A stretch of 64,000 bases of DNA from Pictodentalium vernedei (Eukaryota; Mollusca; Scaphopoda; Dentaliida; Dentaliidae). Of the stretch, positions 41,786-52,803 are shown piece by piece. Position 1 is the stretch's first letter. Each line of letters starts with the position of its first letter. Location: contig CM062289.1 in assembly GCA_031216915.1 (NCBI GenBank), forward strand, positions 249,917,113 to 249,981,112, given 5' to 3'. The notes under the pieces are model-generated. The model searched no databases. It worked only from the letters and a program-made list of their open reading frames with translations, and was not told the DNA's origin. Made by a program: the position numbers and the translations under genes.

Positions 41786-41858
41786 CCGATTTCAACAGGT
41801 TTCTGATTGAAGACCAAAACACTGATTTCAACAGATTTCTGATTGAAGAACCAAATTA
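41786..41858 (+). repeat. 35-bp tandem duplication
   Basis: ACCGATTTCAACAGGTTTCTG then GATTGAAGACCAAA, followed by ACTGATTTCAACAGATTTCTG and GATTGAAGAACCAAA. Confidence 0.85.
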
Positions 41859-41871
41859 TGTACCGTTTTTA

Positions 41872-42231
41872 GTTAGTTAGTTATTGGTGTTTAAAGCCAC
41901 ATATTTATGCACAATTGCTAATCATGACCACGACATTTTTACGGATGGAGGAAGCCGGATTACCCGGAGAGAACCATCGAACAATGGCAAGCAACTCTCA
42001 GCTCCACAACATGGTAACTCCACACAAGCAGGGTTATAACATTGGTTGAAGACAGGTGCTCCATCCACGAGGAGCAGTAGGCCTTAATACACAACGCCAC
42101 CATGCCCCAACGTGGGCAATGGGGTGAAGTGTCTTGCCCAAGGACACAACCCGGTTGCCGCAGGTGGGGTTCGAACAGAGTACCTCTCGGCTTGCAGCCT
42201 GCACCCTACCAACTGAGCCACCGCGCCCAGA
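41872..42231 (-). repeat. SINE, full length
   Basis: Minus strand: head GCGCGGTGGCTCAGTTGGTA with the CTGCAAGCCGAGAGGT block and GTTCGAACCCCACCTGCGGC, TTGGGCAAGACACTT, CTTCAACCAATGTTATAACC, CTTCCTCCATCCGTAAAA and a (TAAC)n tail. It is close to the 24124 copy. Confidence 0.9.
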
Positions 42232-43369
42232 TGTAACGTTTTTTTGCATCCAACGCGGATTACTTATCGAAAAATCAAGCTCTAAAGTATGTTGCTGTCA
42301 GAATACCGGCTTTTACTTCCATTTCGCCAAATTTACCAACTAGAAACCTAACCCCCCCCCCCCCCACCTCCACCACCTGAAGTCCACTCCGGCACTGTCC
42401 TGCCCTTGAACTGCGTAGAATATAATTAAGTCAAGCGAATCGCATTGAAATCAAGTTTGGGGAAATGGGCTAACCATCTTTGGTTTATTGCATATATGTG
42501 TCTTGCAAGGAAACAGATTCAAGACAGTATGGGGTTGAGATAGCTGGCGGCAGATCCTCGATCTGGCATCACTGACTGTGTACACGATGCTCACAAAAAA
42601 TGCACTCGACCTCTCCAAGTGACATATAGACACACGTTCCAATTTTTCTCTGCCAGTGAATTTATAGCCCATACTCTTTGAAGTCTGGGCAGAGCATATA
42701 ACTTGAAGTAAATTTTAAAAAATTAACATGGCTATTCAGGACGTGTCATGTTTCGACCCCCTCCCCTCCCCCACCCGTCCGAACCAGTTCAATAACATTG
42801 AACTTGGACTTCGCCAAAGTAATTCGCATTCGTTTTTACATATGTTTTGGGTCGTCGGCCTTTAATACCATTCAAATAATCGTTAAGAAAAAAAATTGTA
42901 ACACACTTCGCGAGGGTAGGTTAATTTTAGGCTTGTAAAACTTACCGTAAGTAGTTTTCAGTGTGCGTGGATTATCCCTCTTCCACATTACTAAGAGGAA
43001 AAGTTACAGCGTCTCAGTTATAGCTGAAAGTTTTAACTTTACAAACAAAATCTTCAAATATGAAGAAATAAAGAATATATAAATCGAATGCAAAGTCACA
43101 GGGCGGAGGCAGGGGGTGAGATATTCCGTCATGGCCTGCGTGTATCTTTTCATCTTCCACCAATCTTGGGAGCCAGAAATAAGCTTTTTAAAAGCAAATG
43201 TTTTTTTTTTTTATATTTAGAGAGGGGAAACACACGAGATTTTATCCTATCGGGTGGGGGTGAAATGTATAGGGAGAAAGTTAAACGGCTACACCAGAAC
43301 TAACACATATCATTAATTAACGGGAGGTCATTTGAATTTGTTCCAAGAACCATGCGCGCATGAGACGAT
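42232..43369. other. Unassigned sequence with a poly-C run
   Basis: 14 C at 42352-42365 followed by CACCTCCACCACC. Other stretches, such as CCCCCTCCCCTCCCCCACCC at 42759, are C-rich. No coding motif. Confidence 0.5.
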
Positions 43370-44072
43370 GGGGGGGGGGGGGGTGCGGTTGCCACCCCTC
43401 TTGGTCACAGGGAAATCAGCTATAATCATTGTTACATGTATGTCGTAAAAACGTCACGTTTCTCGATGACGTGCGCGTTCGTTGTCGCGGGAGTGGGGCT
43501 CCCACCCCCCCCCCCTAAAAAAAAATAAAATCAACGTCTAGAAATTTCGAATTTCGAATCACTATTTGACTAACAGCTGGAACCTTCACATACTATGGTA
43601 TAAATCGTGAAATACCTCTTGGAATGCAACGCAAACAGACAAAATTACATCCTGTGCAGGAGGTGGGAAGTAAATTCAAGAAGGGCAAAGTTTGAATCGG
43701 AGGTAGGGGTTGTCTAAAACAACTGGGTTTTTTTCAGCCTAGTATCTATATTTTTTTTATTTTCAACCCCACCTCCTTCTCTAGTCTAAGTCAAATTGAG
43801 CACCAGTCTTTCTCAAATTTGTTCAATCTGCGCCAAATTTCATCCACTATGCCTGAAACGAGCAGATGAGGAGGCAAATATTCTAATCTATTTTACTAGT
43901 GTACCATCAACTCACAGTGGATAAGTCGTCATAAGTGGAAAATACAGAAACCGAAAGTTGGAACTCGCGAGGCGGAGAATATTTTGCTCCACCCAATGGG
44001 AGTGGTCTGTTTGAGTGGGTTCAGGGGGCGGCCAGTGGCGCCCCCCTCCAAAAAAAAAAAAAAAAAAAAAAT
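43370..44072. other. Unassigned sequence with homopolymer runs
   Basis: 14 G at 43370-43383, a C run at 43505-43515 followed by A8, and about 22 A at 44050-44071 preceded by CCCCCCTCC. No element recognised. Confidence 0.5.
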
Positions 44073-44960
44073 AGGTGAAACGGTAAAACAATTGAGAGAA
44101 GAAAAGGAAGTATGCCAAAAAAGAAGGCGGACTGTTTTTATATGGACCTACGAGCCTCATCGTTCGGACGTCGAACACCGACATTTTCTGTCCGATGCCG
44201 ATTGGATTCGCGGCAGCAAATTCAGTTTCGTACGCAACCGCACACATGTGCCGATGTCAATGAGTTCCTAAATCAGTTTTCTCTCTGACAAACGCTTCCG
44301 GTAAAAATAACACATCGGACCCCAGATCTATTTCCGCGACTGCAAACATGTGCGCTTAACTTCACTTACAAGCCACACGGAACGCGCTGCGTGACGCAGA
44401 CCAATATGCCCAGGTTTTGAATTTGAATTCGAGAGTGAAACAAAGTTACAGGTATCACGGAACAAAATATTTTCCCACATGCCAAAATAGTAACGTTCAG
44501 GCGAAAAAATATGATCGCACCACTTCAATTTTGCCATTCAAATATCTTTGTCAAGTATAGCCCTTCAGACAATTTTTTCTCACCCGAGAACAAGGGTCAT
44601 GCAACAAATAAGGGAGAAAAACTGACACGAAAGGAAGTACAGGTCACGTGCATTTTTCAGGCAATTCCCTACAAAAACACACAAAAAGTAAATTGTATTT
44701 TTTAGGTCTACGAGTTATCAAATCACCCTCTTTTTATCAGGCATATTCAACAATAGTGCAAGATGTCAATAGAATGTTTCAAACCTTTATTGAAACAATA
44801 TATTTTCCAAAGGCTGTTTATTTTTAGCGATTGTGTTGCGAAGTTGGCCCACAGAAGTTAAGCAAGCTCGAAAGAAGAGCTATAGTTCTTCCATGGAAAT
44901 TATAGAAATAACAGGACAGTTTTCTATTAGTTTGAATGGGACTCATATTATTGCTGTTAA
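44073..44960. other. No recognisable feature
   Basis: No repeat or motif recognised on either strand. Confidence 0.4.
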
Positions 44961-44970
44961 TTTTCCTCAG

Positions 44971-45275
44971 AGCCGATATTCGAAGAATTGGATAAACTAA
45001 TAAGAAATACTCCGACTAACACTCGACCGACTGACCTACACTCAGTGGAAGAGCTGATCAGAGATAACGCCGGTAGTCGAGTTCTAGTTGATAAATATCA
45101 CGGGCGGAAATCTCCGAATTGGTACTATTTGAACTGCCATAGCTGTCATCAACCCATAAATGACACTCCCAGAACAAACGGGCATCACATAATGCAGAAC
45201 TGTAAATTCTATCACACACTTCTCCCGGTCAACAGAACCCCGGCGGAATGTGTTTGTGGAACAACCACTCGATAG
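44971..45275 (+). other. Exon-like open frame, unrecognised
   Basis: A pyrimidine-rich TTAATTTTCCTCAG just upstream of 44971 resembles a 3' splice site. The following frame stays open to a stop at 45275 and has ELDKLIRNTPTNTRPTDLHS, NWYYLNCHSCHQ, GHHIMQNC and ECVCGT, that is, five Cys in a spaced pattern. I do not recognise the family. It could be an exon, a decayed element domain or chance. Confidence 0.25.
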
Positions 45276-46722
45276 ATTGCATGCAGATTGCCGACAGTCT
45301 GCATGGCAGTACAAGCGTCTAACAATGGGTCCGTGAAGTCGTCTAACAATGGTGACTGCCACGTCACGGGAACTTTCCCTAACTATTCCGCTGACTGGTA
45401 GTCGCGTGATCAGGTTTGGCATAAAAAATCTAGTGGATATAAGCACTAATTCCTGGATGTTTGGGAAGTTGTCTCTGGGCTCCCGACGAGCAAGTACCTA
45501 CCTACAAGAAGTAAGATGGATGCCGCCACTGTTGCTATAAGGTATGAACTTTGACTGAACATTGTGAATTTTACTTTATACCAGAGAAAACGATTGGCAG
45601 TTGAGTTTTATTTGTTAATAAAAATCGTAGATAACTGGTAAACTGGTCTTCGTTGTGCTGAACACGACTAGCTCGTGAGGTAACCAACCTGAGCCCAGAA
45701 TCTGGAGCCTGTGTCTGGTATCGTCTGGTAAGGAATCACAAAACGCCACGGGCTGATGGGACTTCGCGGTTGGTGGGGCTCCGTAGTTCTCTCAGTAATC
45801 ACAACGCTTGGAGTCAGAATTTACGATCGCAGATCGATAGACTTTTTACTAAATTCCGTAACAATTGCATCATTTCCGAGTGCAACCTTTCAAGGTGGGT
45901 AACTCTAATTCAAATTTTTAGTTCTCTGATACCTGAGTATCTATATTTAATAATAGAGGTTCCTCATTCTTATAAAAGCCGATGCCAGATCCACTGTGTG
46001 CCGCGACAAATCAGGCGGCCGCGCGATGACAGCTGTTGAGTCATCGGGAATTAAATGACTCGACGTGGACACTGTAGACTGATGATTTTGCAGCGCTAAA
46101 GGTATGGAAGATATCACACAAAAAGTCAATCATCAGTGACTGATCATGTCCAGTCTTTTCGCCGGCCATCAAATCTGTCGTAATTTTTACGATACACATC
46201 ACAATAATTTTGATGATACAATCAGCGTGATGGTATTACAACGTAAAACTCTACTCACAGTTGCGACAATTGGGTCTGTTGTATAGGCCAACATATGTTT
46301 AACAAGTATCATATGATAATAGAATTAATAGTGAAGTGTCATTTGGCATTTAGTTTGGGTTTCGGGATTTGTTGCATCACTGATGTTTCATGCTATGACA
46401 GTGAATGCATGTCTGATGGGATCGTATCCAGAAAATTTACCATATTATCAGTGTGCGCGCTTAAGCTTCAGGCGCCCCGTGGGAAAAAAATTATCAAATT
46501 TATAATTAAGTGTTGGGAAGGTGGGGGACTGTCGTTCCACGTGTAATAGAAGTGATTGATATCTTGGGTGTTCGGTCACATTGTCTTTATCAACAATTAT
46601 AAAAAATATAAACTTCATCACGCAGGACGCTAATGTTAACTGTATTTCTGAAAGTCTACCTCTATGATGTACTGTGCATTTATGTAACATCATCAGTACT
46701 AGATGTAGAGATCGTGCCACAT
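45276..46722. other. No recognisable feature
   Basis: A short direct repeat, TCTAACAATGG, occurs twice at about 45318-45351. No element ends. Confidence 0.4.
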
Positions 46723-46750
46723 GGGGGGGGGGGGGGGGGGGGGGGGGGGG
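46723..46750 (+). repeat. Poly-G run, 28 bp
   Basis: 28 consecutive G, then CGGGTGTTAGGGGGG. Longest homopolymer in the window; it abuts the terminal repeat of the element at 46771. Confidence 0.95.
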
Positions 46751-46770
46751 CGGGTGTTAGGGGGGCTTAA

Positions 46771-47882
46771 TGGGAAACCTAGGAAGGACGTCATATTCAC
46801 GTGACCCAGTTACGCCAAGTTAGACACGTGACCCAGTTACGTCAAGTTTGGTTGATGTGCTAGCCCGCGTGAGTGGTCATCTTGTGGCGTCATTTCATAG
46901 TGATACGTGGTCTTAGTGCGCATGCGCAACTCGTGTTGTTAGGGTGATACGCTGTTCCATCGGGCATTTTGTATACTGGCTTTCCTCAAATACCTAAATG
47001 AGTCGAAGAAAGTATGTTCGAGTCACTCGAACGAGCAATTGTTCTACAGCTCGTTTGCTCGATGGGATTCGAGTCGCTTGAGCAATGACTTTTCAGTAAC
47101 TCTTCGATGGATTCGTGGCTATAAGAATCATATAGGCTTTCGTTATACACACTGAAGATAACTCTGCATACATGTTATGGGAAACCAAGCACTGGTGATT
47201 ATAAGACTTGGACGAGGGAACGAACTAGAGCTAGTTTGTGCTAGACATACTGTTAGTGTTAGAGTAGTATCTGTAATAGGAACAAAAATAGGGTTCTTGG
47301 AAAATCTGGACCAGTACTTTAGTGTAATAGAACATACTCTCGATCCTATAGCACTACGTGTTACTACTAAAAACCCTAAATGGGGAGTACAAGTCCGTTA
47401 CGGTTGTTTTGGGCGCATTTTGGTGATTTGGAGGGATTGTTGGCTTGTTTGTGGTAATTCTACAAAGTACAACTACTCTTATACAAAGGAACGTACCTGT
47501 TATTGAAAAAAGAAGGATTCATGAGGAATCCATATCAAATAGTCGTTTTGGGTGGTTTGGATGGATTGATGGGTCTTTCTGGGTAATCAGATTTACTCCT
47601 ATTCAAACGAACAAACCCTCCGCACATACCCCCGTCTTGGTGTAGGCCATTCAGGCTCATAGCAACCACGTGCTACCTTAGAAACCAAGATGGCGGCCTC
47701 CATCCGACAAAAATGTCCGACAGAAGTACTATCACCCTAACAACACGCACTGCGCATGCGCACTAAGACCACGTATCACTATGGAGATGACGTCACAAGA
47801 CGGCCGCTTCCGCGGGCTACCATGACAATCTAACATGAGTTAAATTGGGTCACATTACTGTGCCATCACTTCTTAGGTCCCC
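46771..47882. mobile_element. Non-autonomous 1.1-kb DNA element with long terminal inverted repeats
   Basis: Left GGGAAACCTAGGAAG with CACGTGACCCAGTTACG, GTGATACGTGGTCTTAG, TGCGCATGCGCA and TGTTGTTAGGGTGATA faces right TATCACCCTAACAACA, TGCGCATGCGCACTAAGACC, ACGTATCACTATGGAGATG, GGGTCACATTACTG and CTTCTTAGGTCCCC. The arms are about 170-190 bp, imperfect outside, good inside. The left arm has CACGTGACCCAGTTACGYCA twice (46799, 46826). The interior has a degenerate 140-bp duplication around GTTTTGGGTGGTTTGGATGG (47407 and 47543) and an unknown 109-residue frame at 47177. No transposase. Family not identified. Confidence 0.75.
47177..47506 (+). CDS. Small unknown open frame inside the 1.1-kb inverted-repeat element
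   Basis: 109 residues from an ATG, starting MGNQALVIIRLGRGNELELV. I see no domain, signal peptide or catalytic motif. It lies wholly between the two terminal inverted repeats and spans half of the internal duplication. It may be chance. Confidence 0.2.
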   Translation: MGNQALVIIRLGRGNELELVCARHTVSVRVVSVIGTKIGFLENLDQYFSVIEHTLDPIALRVTTKNPKWGVQVRYGCFGRILVIWRDCWLVCGNSTKYNYSYTKERTCY

Positions 47883-49300
47883 TCACTTTGTCCCCACAAT
47901 GTGGCAAATAAGGCCAGGTGGCCGAAAGCTCCAGTTACTGATTGATTTTATTATTTAAAATGTCACACTATCTACCTACCCACTGAAAAATGTTGCAGGC
48001 TGAATGGGAACATAGTTTATTTAGTGGCCAAAAAGCCCTCGGGGATTGAAATCTTTTTTCCAATTTTCCCGGGGATACTCCCCGCCGCCATCTATAATTC
48101 TATTAGCATCCCACCTTTGGTCTTGGGCATATATGACGCCCCTTGCTAAAGTATATCCAGAGGGGAGACACCTTTGAGCCGCCACTGGACCCAGTGGAAG
48201 TAACACAGGTATGTAGAAATATTAGACAGTCGAGATAATAATTCATAGCTTAGGGTTTTTAAAAATTTCGTTATAATTAACTGCGGTAATGGTAGAAGTT
48301 TGTAGGGATTTATCCAAACGATGTATCGAACTCAGAAATAGAGACAACCAAAGGTAAAAAAAAACCGTTAGAGAAAGAGTCATGGGGATTGTAACCAAAA
48401 TTGGCGAGAGTAGGTCAAAAGAAAGAGGTCTTTGTGTGGCGTGCGTGACAAAGAGAAGACAGGTTTTGAAGAGTACCTTGACAATGGCACCATTGTAAGG
48501 GGAGGGGTGGTCACTGTTGTTCAAGCTGAGGTCGCGATCACTGGAGATTAGGGGGAATTGGGAAAGACGGTGGAAAAGGAGAGCCAAATGTGTAACTTGG
48601 GCGTAGTGGTGACCTTGGAATACGTTTTATTAGGAAGTCAGAAATCTCAATCTTCTAGTTCAAAATTTACTGGGAGTAGTATAATGAGGACGTGGGATGG
48701 GAGAATAAAGGACGTGGTTAGTGGTTGACACAAATGCGATGGTTAGTATGCTTATTGGAGGGATTGTGAAGAATGGGGGTACAGAGTGTCTTCAAGCAGT
48801 TCGTCTCAGTATTGGGAGGAAAGATGCGTGGGAATCGGGAGGCAGTTGGAAGCACATGAGTAACCAAAACCTTCTCAACTGAGAACCACGGCAAATCAGC
48901 GGCCAGCCAAACTGTTATATATCGACCCACGTGAATAGTGTTAAAGCCTCATCCATCTGTAGGGTTCGATCCTCTAATGCTATGGGCACACAGGCCTTAC
49001 ATTACACGTATTTACTCCAGCTGAATCCCGAGAAGCATATACTGTTTTATTGCGGCTGACTGATACCATACGAGACCGCTCGAACACATTCAGTCAGGCA
49101 CCTCTACAAAAGCGATCGTCTTTTCTTCCAATTACAAGGTTCGAAAGTACTCGGGGTTCTCTAGAAACCCTCAAGCGGATCAGATTTTTAAAAATGTTCC
49201 CGGGGAGGGTTCCCTTAATCCCACCAGTAGGAGAAGACACGCTAACGAACATCCACACCAGGGCTACGCACGTAATTACTTTTCGGGCAAAATCTTCCAG
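47883..49300. other. No recognisable feature
   Basis: Unique-looking DNA with a short CGGGGATT...CCCGGGGATACTCCCC inverted stretch near 48038-48085. No coding motif. Confidence 0.4.
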
Positions 49301-49553
49301 CCCCCCCCCCCCCCCCCCCCCCCACCCCCGCAGCCATGGAAAAAAAGTTGGCCCGTTGGTCTATATACGCCTGTGCTGGGTATAATCAGTGGAGTCGAAA
49401 TATGATTAATATTATATAAATTCTCTGATCAACTTTGCCTAGTGATTTCACCCTCAGAAGATTTATCAGGTGCTTGCTGAGAAATGGCGGGGGGGGGGGG
49501 GGGGGGAGGGCAGCGTGATCACGAAGTGACGTACGTGACGCCCCCCCCCCCCC
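49301..49553. repeat. Poly-C, poly-G, poly-C cluster
   Basis: 23 C at 49301-49323; 18 G at 49489-49506; 13 C at 49541-49553. The G and second C runs flank AGGGCAGCGTGATCACG and GTGACGTACGTGACG and could pair as a G:C stem. Confidence 0.9.
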
Positions 49554-49681
49554 TACAATTTTCCAATAAGCTTTCTAGTGATTATACGTATTCGTCAGGG
49601 TTGTATTCGAAGATGCCAATTCTCTCATGCTATTAGTTATATACTTTCTTAAAAGAAAATTGGTTAGGCCTACTTGGACTT

Positions 49682-50092
49682 GTGTCGGGTTATAGCGAAA
49701 ACGGCACCGTGTGAAAACGGCACCTGGAGTAAACGGCACCGAGTGAGCGAAAACGGCACCAATTGATTGTGGCGAGAACGGCACCAGTTCCGATGGCGAA
49801 ATTAATCCATTTAAATGCTGGCTTTTTCTGTGTTTCGTTTTGAAACCGAGTATTTAGCCTATGGTACTCTAATAAATTCGTGGAAAATTGAGCAGTTAAA
49901 AATGAGAGGATACATCTCCCCTCCCAACTATCTCATGGTTTTCTTGTTGTTTAGCAGTGACTTCTAAACATTAAAAGCAATAACACCCCTCCTCCAACCC
50001 CACCCTTTCCTCAGCCCTGGAATCTATCAAACCTGGATTCACGATACACCTCCTTCTTTATTATTTGACGCAGAAATCAGAATCTTGTGTAT

Positions 50093-50123
<31 letters not shown>

Positions 50124-50288
50124 GGTCCGAATTGAAAGGACGTGCCAAGGTAAAAAAATAAAACAAGGTCTTTTAGGCCATATTTGGATGGGGGCAGTCC
50201 AAACCCAAGAAATCCGGACTCCTGTGCCAAACCGAAAGTAACGGGCCCCGGATTTCACACGGTGCTGTTTTCGCCTGTACCCGTGTCA
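49682..50288. mobile_element. Non-autonomous element with GCGAAAACGGCACC ends and subterminal repeats
   Basis: Left GTGTCGGGTTATAGCG, AAAACGGCACCGTGTG faces right CACGGTGCTGTTTTCGCC, TGTACCCGTGTCAC. Inside the left end AAAACGGCACC or a one-base variant occurs five times (49698-49785) at 17-30 bp spacing, as transposase-binding subterminal repeats often do. The interior contains (GT)n plus 19 G (50086-50125) and no coding frame. Superfamily unknown. Confidence 0.65.
50086..50125 (+). repeat. (GT)n plus poly-G microsatellite
   Basis: About 11 GT-type units running into 19 G. Confidence 0.95.
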
Positions 50289-50907
50289 CTGTCACACAAA
50301 CAATCAAAGCCTAAATGGAGGTCTGTAGCAACATACTGAGGGCAGTTGTCGGCAAGACATGACAAATTTGGAAAACTGGTGCGGCACGTATTAATAAAAT
50401 AATTTACGTCACGACTACAATACATGTATATTTTATTTATTCACTAATTCACTAACGCGTTTTGAACAAGACTTGAGTTTTATTTTGAACCATCATCACG
50501 ACTAGGCTAACTGCTATTCCAACTTCGTCAAAACACGTCTTCTGCAAAGGCAAGCCGTGAAAATTCAAATTTACCTGTTCTCAAATGGACGGTCCCAGTT
50601 ACGTCACTTGTGCATTGTTGCAAAATGGACGCTCTTCCGAAAATACACACAAATTCCCATAGAGAATTGAAAAATTCGTTCATATAATTTTCGAGCGAGC
50701 TAAAATCACAGAAACGTAACGACGGCGAAGTCAAATATATTACACGTAATCGGGAGCTGAAAACTAAAAGATATTTTCTTGATTTTGTATTATTCCAGAG
50801 TTTATTTACCATTGGGGAGTTATGGAAAGGACAATAGTTGTAATAAGTGCCAGCGAGCTAGATTTTGGATGCAAACGCCAAAGAAATAATACAATTTAAA
50901 TATAGAT
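50289..50907. other. No recognisable feature
   Basis: No repeat or motif recognised. Confidence 0.4.
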
Positions 50908-50983
50908 TTTTTTATAAAGGACGAAGGCGCCGGAGGCGCCCGAGTTGAGATGGAGCCGACGTCGAAACTCGTGAGTCCTTTAT
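50908..50983. repeat. Imperfect hairpin, 76 bp
   Basis: TATAAAGGACGAAGGCG... faces ...GTGAGTCCTTTATA. A GGCGCCGGAGGCGCC palindrome lies in the left arm. Confidence 0.55.
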
Positions 50984-51224
50984 ACTAATTTCACACTTTT
51001 TTTTAACGAAGGAAGTAATTAACGAGATGAGACTTCACGAGAATGACTCTGGATGATTAAACTTTTAGGGATTTTTCCCAAAGGAACCGGGGACAAATGA
51101 GGTTACATTTTCAAGGACACGGACGCTAGAACAAGTGATGGCTCTCCACCATTGCTTTTACCCTAATTGGGTCAAGGGACCCTTAATATATTGGGGGGGG
51201 GGGGGTGAGGTTAATGGGTCACTG
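50984..51224. other. Unassigned leader of the satellite with a poly-G run
   Basis: 13 G at 51193-51205. No element recognised. Confidence 0.5.
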
Positions 51225-52385
51225 ATTATGTCACGTGACGTCCATAGCAAGTAAAGAACGCCCCTAGCAACGGGCAAACTACTGGGCCAATTTTGACCAA
51301 TTTTGATACATGGACCCAACATGCATTGCAAACGAAAACAGACAGGTCAATGGTGTCGCCACGTGACTTCCCTAGCAACCAGAGCGTCCCCTTAGCAACG
51401 GGCTAACTACTGGGCCGATTTTGACCAAATTCGATATACGGACCAAAAATGCATTGCAAATAAAAATAGACAGATCAATGTTGACGTCTCGTGACTTCCC
51501 TAGCAACCAGAGCGCGCCCTTGGCAACGGGCTAACTACTGGGCCGATTTGGACCAAATTCGGTATACGGATGCAAAATGCATTGCAAATGAAAACAGGCA
51601 GATCAATCATGACGTCACGTGACTTCCATAGCAACCAGAGCGCCCCCTTAGCAACGGGCTAACTACTGGGCCGATTTTGACCAAATTCGGTGTACGGACC
51701 CAAAATGCATTGCAAATGAAAACAGACAGATCAATATTGACGTCACGTGACTTCCCTAGCAACCAGAACGCCCCCTTAGCAACGGGCTAACTACTGGGCC
51801 GATTTTGACCAAATTCGGGATACGGACCCAAAATGCTTTGCAAATGAAAACAGACAGATCAAAGTTTACGTCTCGTGACTTCCCTAGCAACCAGAGCGCC
51901 CCATAGCAACGGGCTAACTACTGGGTCGATTTTGAGAAAATGCGGTATACCGGACCCAAAATGCATAGCAAATGAAAACAGATAGGTCAATGTTGACGTC
52001 ACGCGACTTCCCTAGCAACCAGAGCGCCACCTTAGCAACGGGCTAACTACTGGGCCGATTTTGACCAAATTCGGTATACGGACCCAAAATGCATTGCAAA
52101 TAAAAACATACAGGTCAAGGTTGACGTTACATGACCTTCCTAGCAACCAGAGCTCCCCTTAGCAACGGGCTAACAACTGAGCCGATTTTGACCAAATTAG
52201 GTATACGGTCCCAAAATGCATTGCAAATGAAAACAGACAGTCAATGTTGATGTCACGTGACTTCCCCAGCCACGAGAGCGCCCCTTAGCAACGGGCCAAC
52301 CACTGAGCCGATTTTGACCAAATTCGGTATAAGGACCCAAAATGCATCGCAAATAAAAACAGGCAGGTCAATGTTGACGTTACGT
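51225..52385 (+). repeat. Satellite array, 128-bp unit, about nine copies
   Basis: The start of CGGGCTAACTACTGGGC lies at 51271, 51399, 51527, 51654, 51783, 51910, 52039, 52166 and 52292, a period of 126-129 bp. Each unit has TGACGTCACGTGACTTCC (CRE-like TGACGTCA overlapping E-box CACGTG), CTAGCAACCAGAGCGCCCC, TTAGCAACGGGCTAACTACT, TTTTGACCAAATTCGGTATA and CAAAATGCATTGCAAATGAA. Units differ from one another by a few percent or more, and the two end units are the most diverged. No open frame crosses it. Confidence 0.95.
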
Positions 52386-52639
52386 CTTTTTTCCTCTTCC
52401 CTGACATGACCCAGAAGCACAGGATTAGTTGTTTCATAATTACTCGCAGAATTATCTGTTGTGATAACTACAAACAATACCGGTACGTCGGTATTTTTTT
52501 CAGTGAAATTAATGAAAATGGCTCACTGAAATTGGCACATAAAGCTCTAGGCCTAGTTAATTCAAAAGACAAGTCTGTGCTGTCTTGTGAAGTGTGTATG
52601 TTTGTGCTGGCTTGTGTAGTTTGTGTGTCTGTTGGACAA
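52386..52639. other. No recognisable feature
   Basis: Spacer between two tandem arrays. Confidence 0.4.
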
Positions 52640-52803
52640 ATCGCCCAGAAACCTGGTCCGAATCGTTCACAAACATGGTCCGAATCGTCCAATAATCTGG
52701 TCCGAATCGGCCAGAAATATGGTCCGAATCGCCAATAGATCTGGACCGAAACGTCCTTTATGAAAATCTGGTCCGAATCGTACACGGTCCGAATCGTCCA
52801 GAC
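52640..52803 (+). repeat. 22-bp minisatellite, CTGGTCCGAATCG
   Basis: GGTCCGAA (once GGACCGAA) at 52655, 52677, 52699, 52721, 52743, 52770 and 52786: five steps of or close to 22 bp, then spacings of 27 and 16. Consensus about CCAGAAATCTGGTCCGAATC. Confidence 0.9.

Noticed and set aside
44050-44071. Poly-A tail of a retrocopy
   Set aside because: No gene-like or LINE-like sequence precedes it and it follows a C-rich stretch; a simple homopolymer is enough.
46900-46990. CpG-island-type promoter
   Set aside because: The GC-rich words are part of the terminal inverted repeat of a transposable element and recur at its other end.
52640-52803. CRISPR-like array of short direct repeats
   Set aside because: The 22-bp units are contiguous without unique spacers, and the context is eukaryotic.
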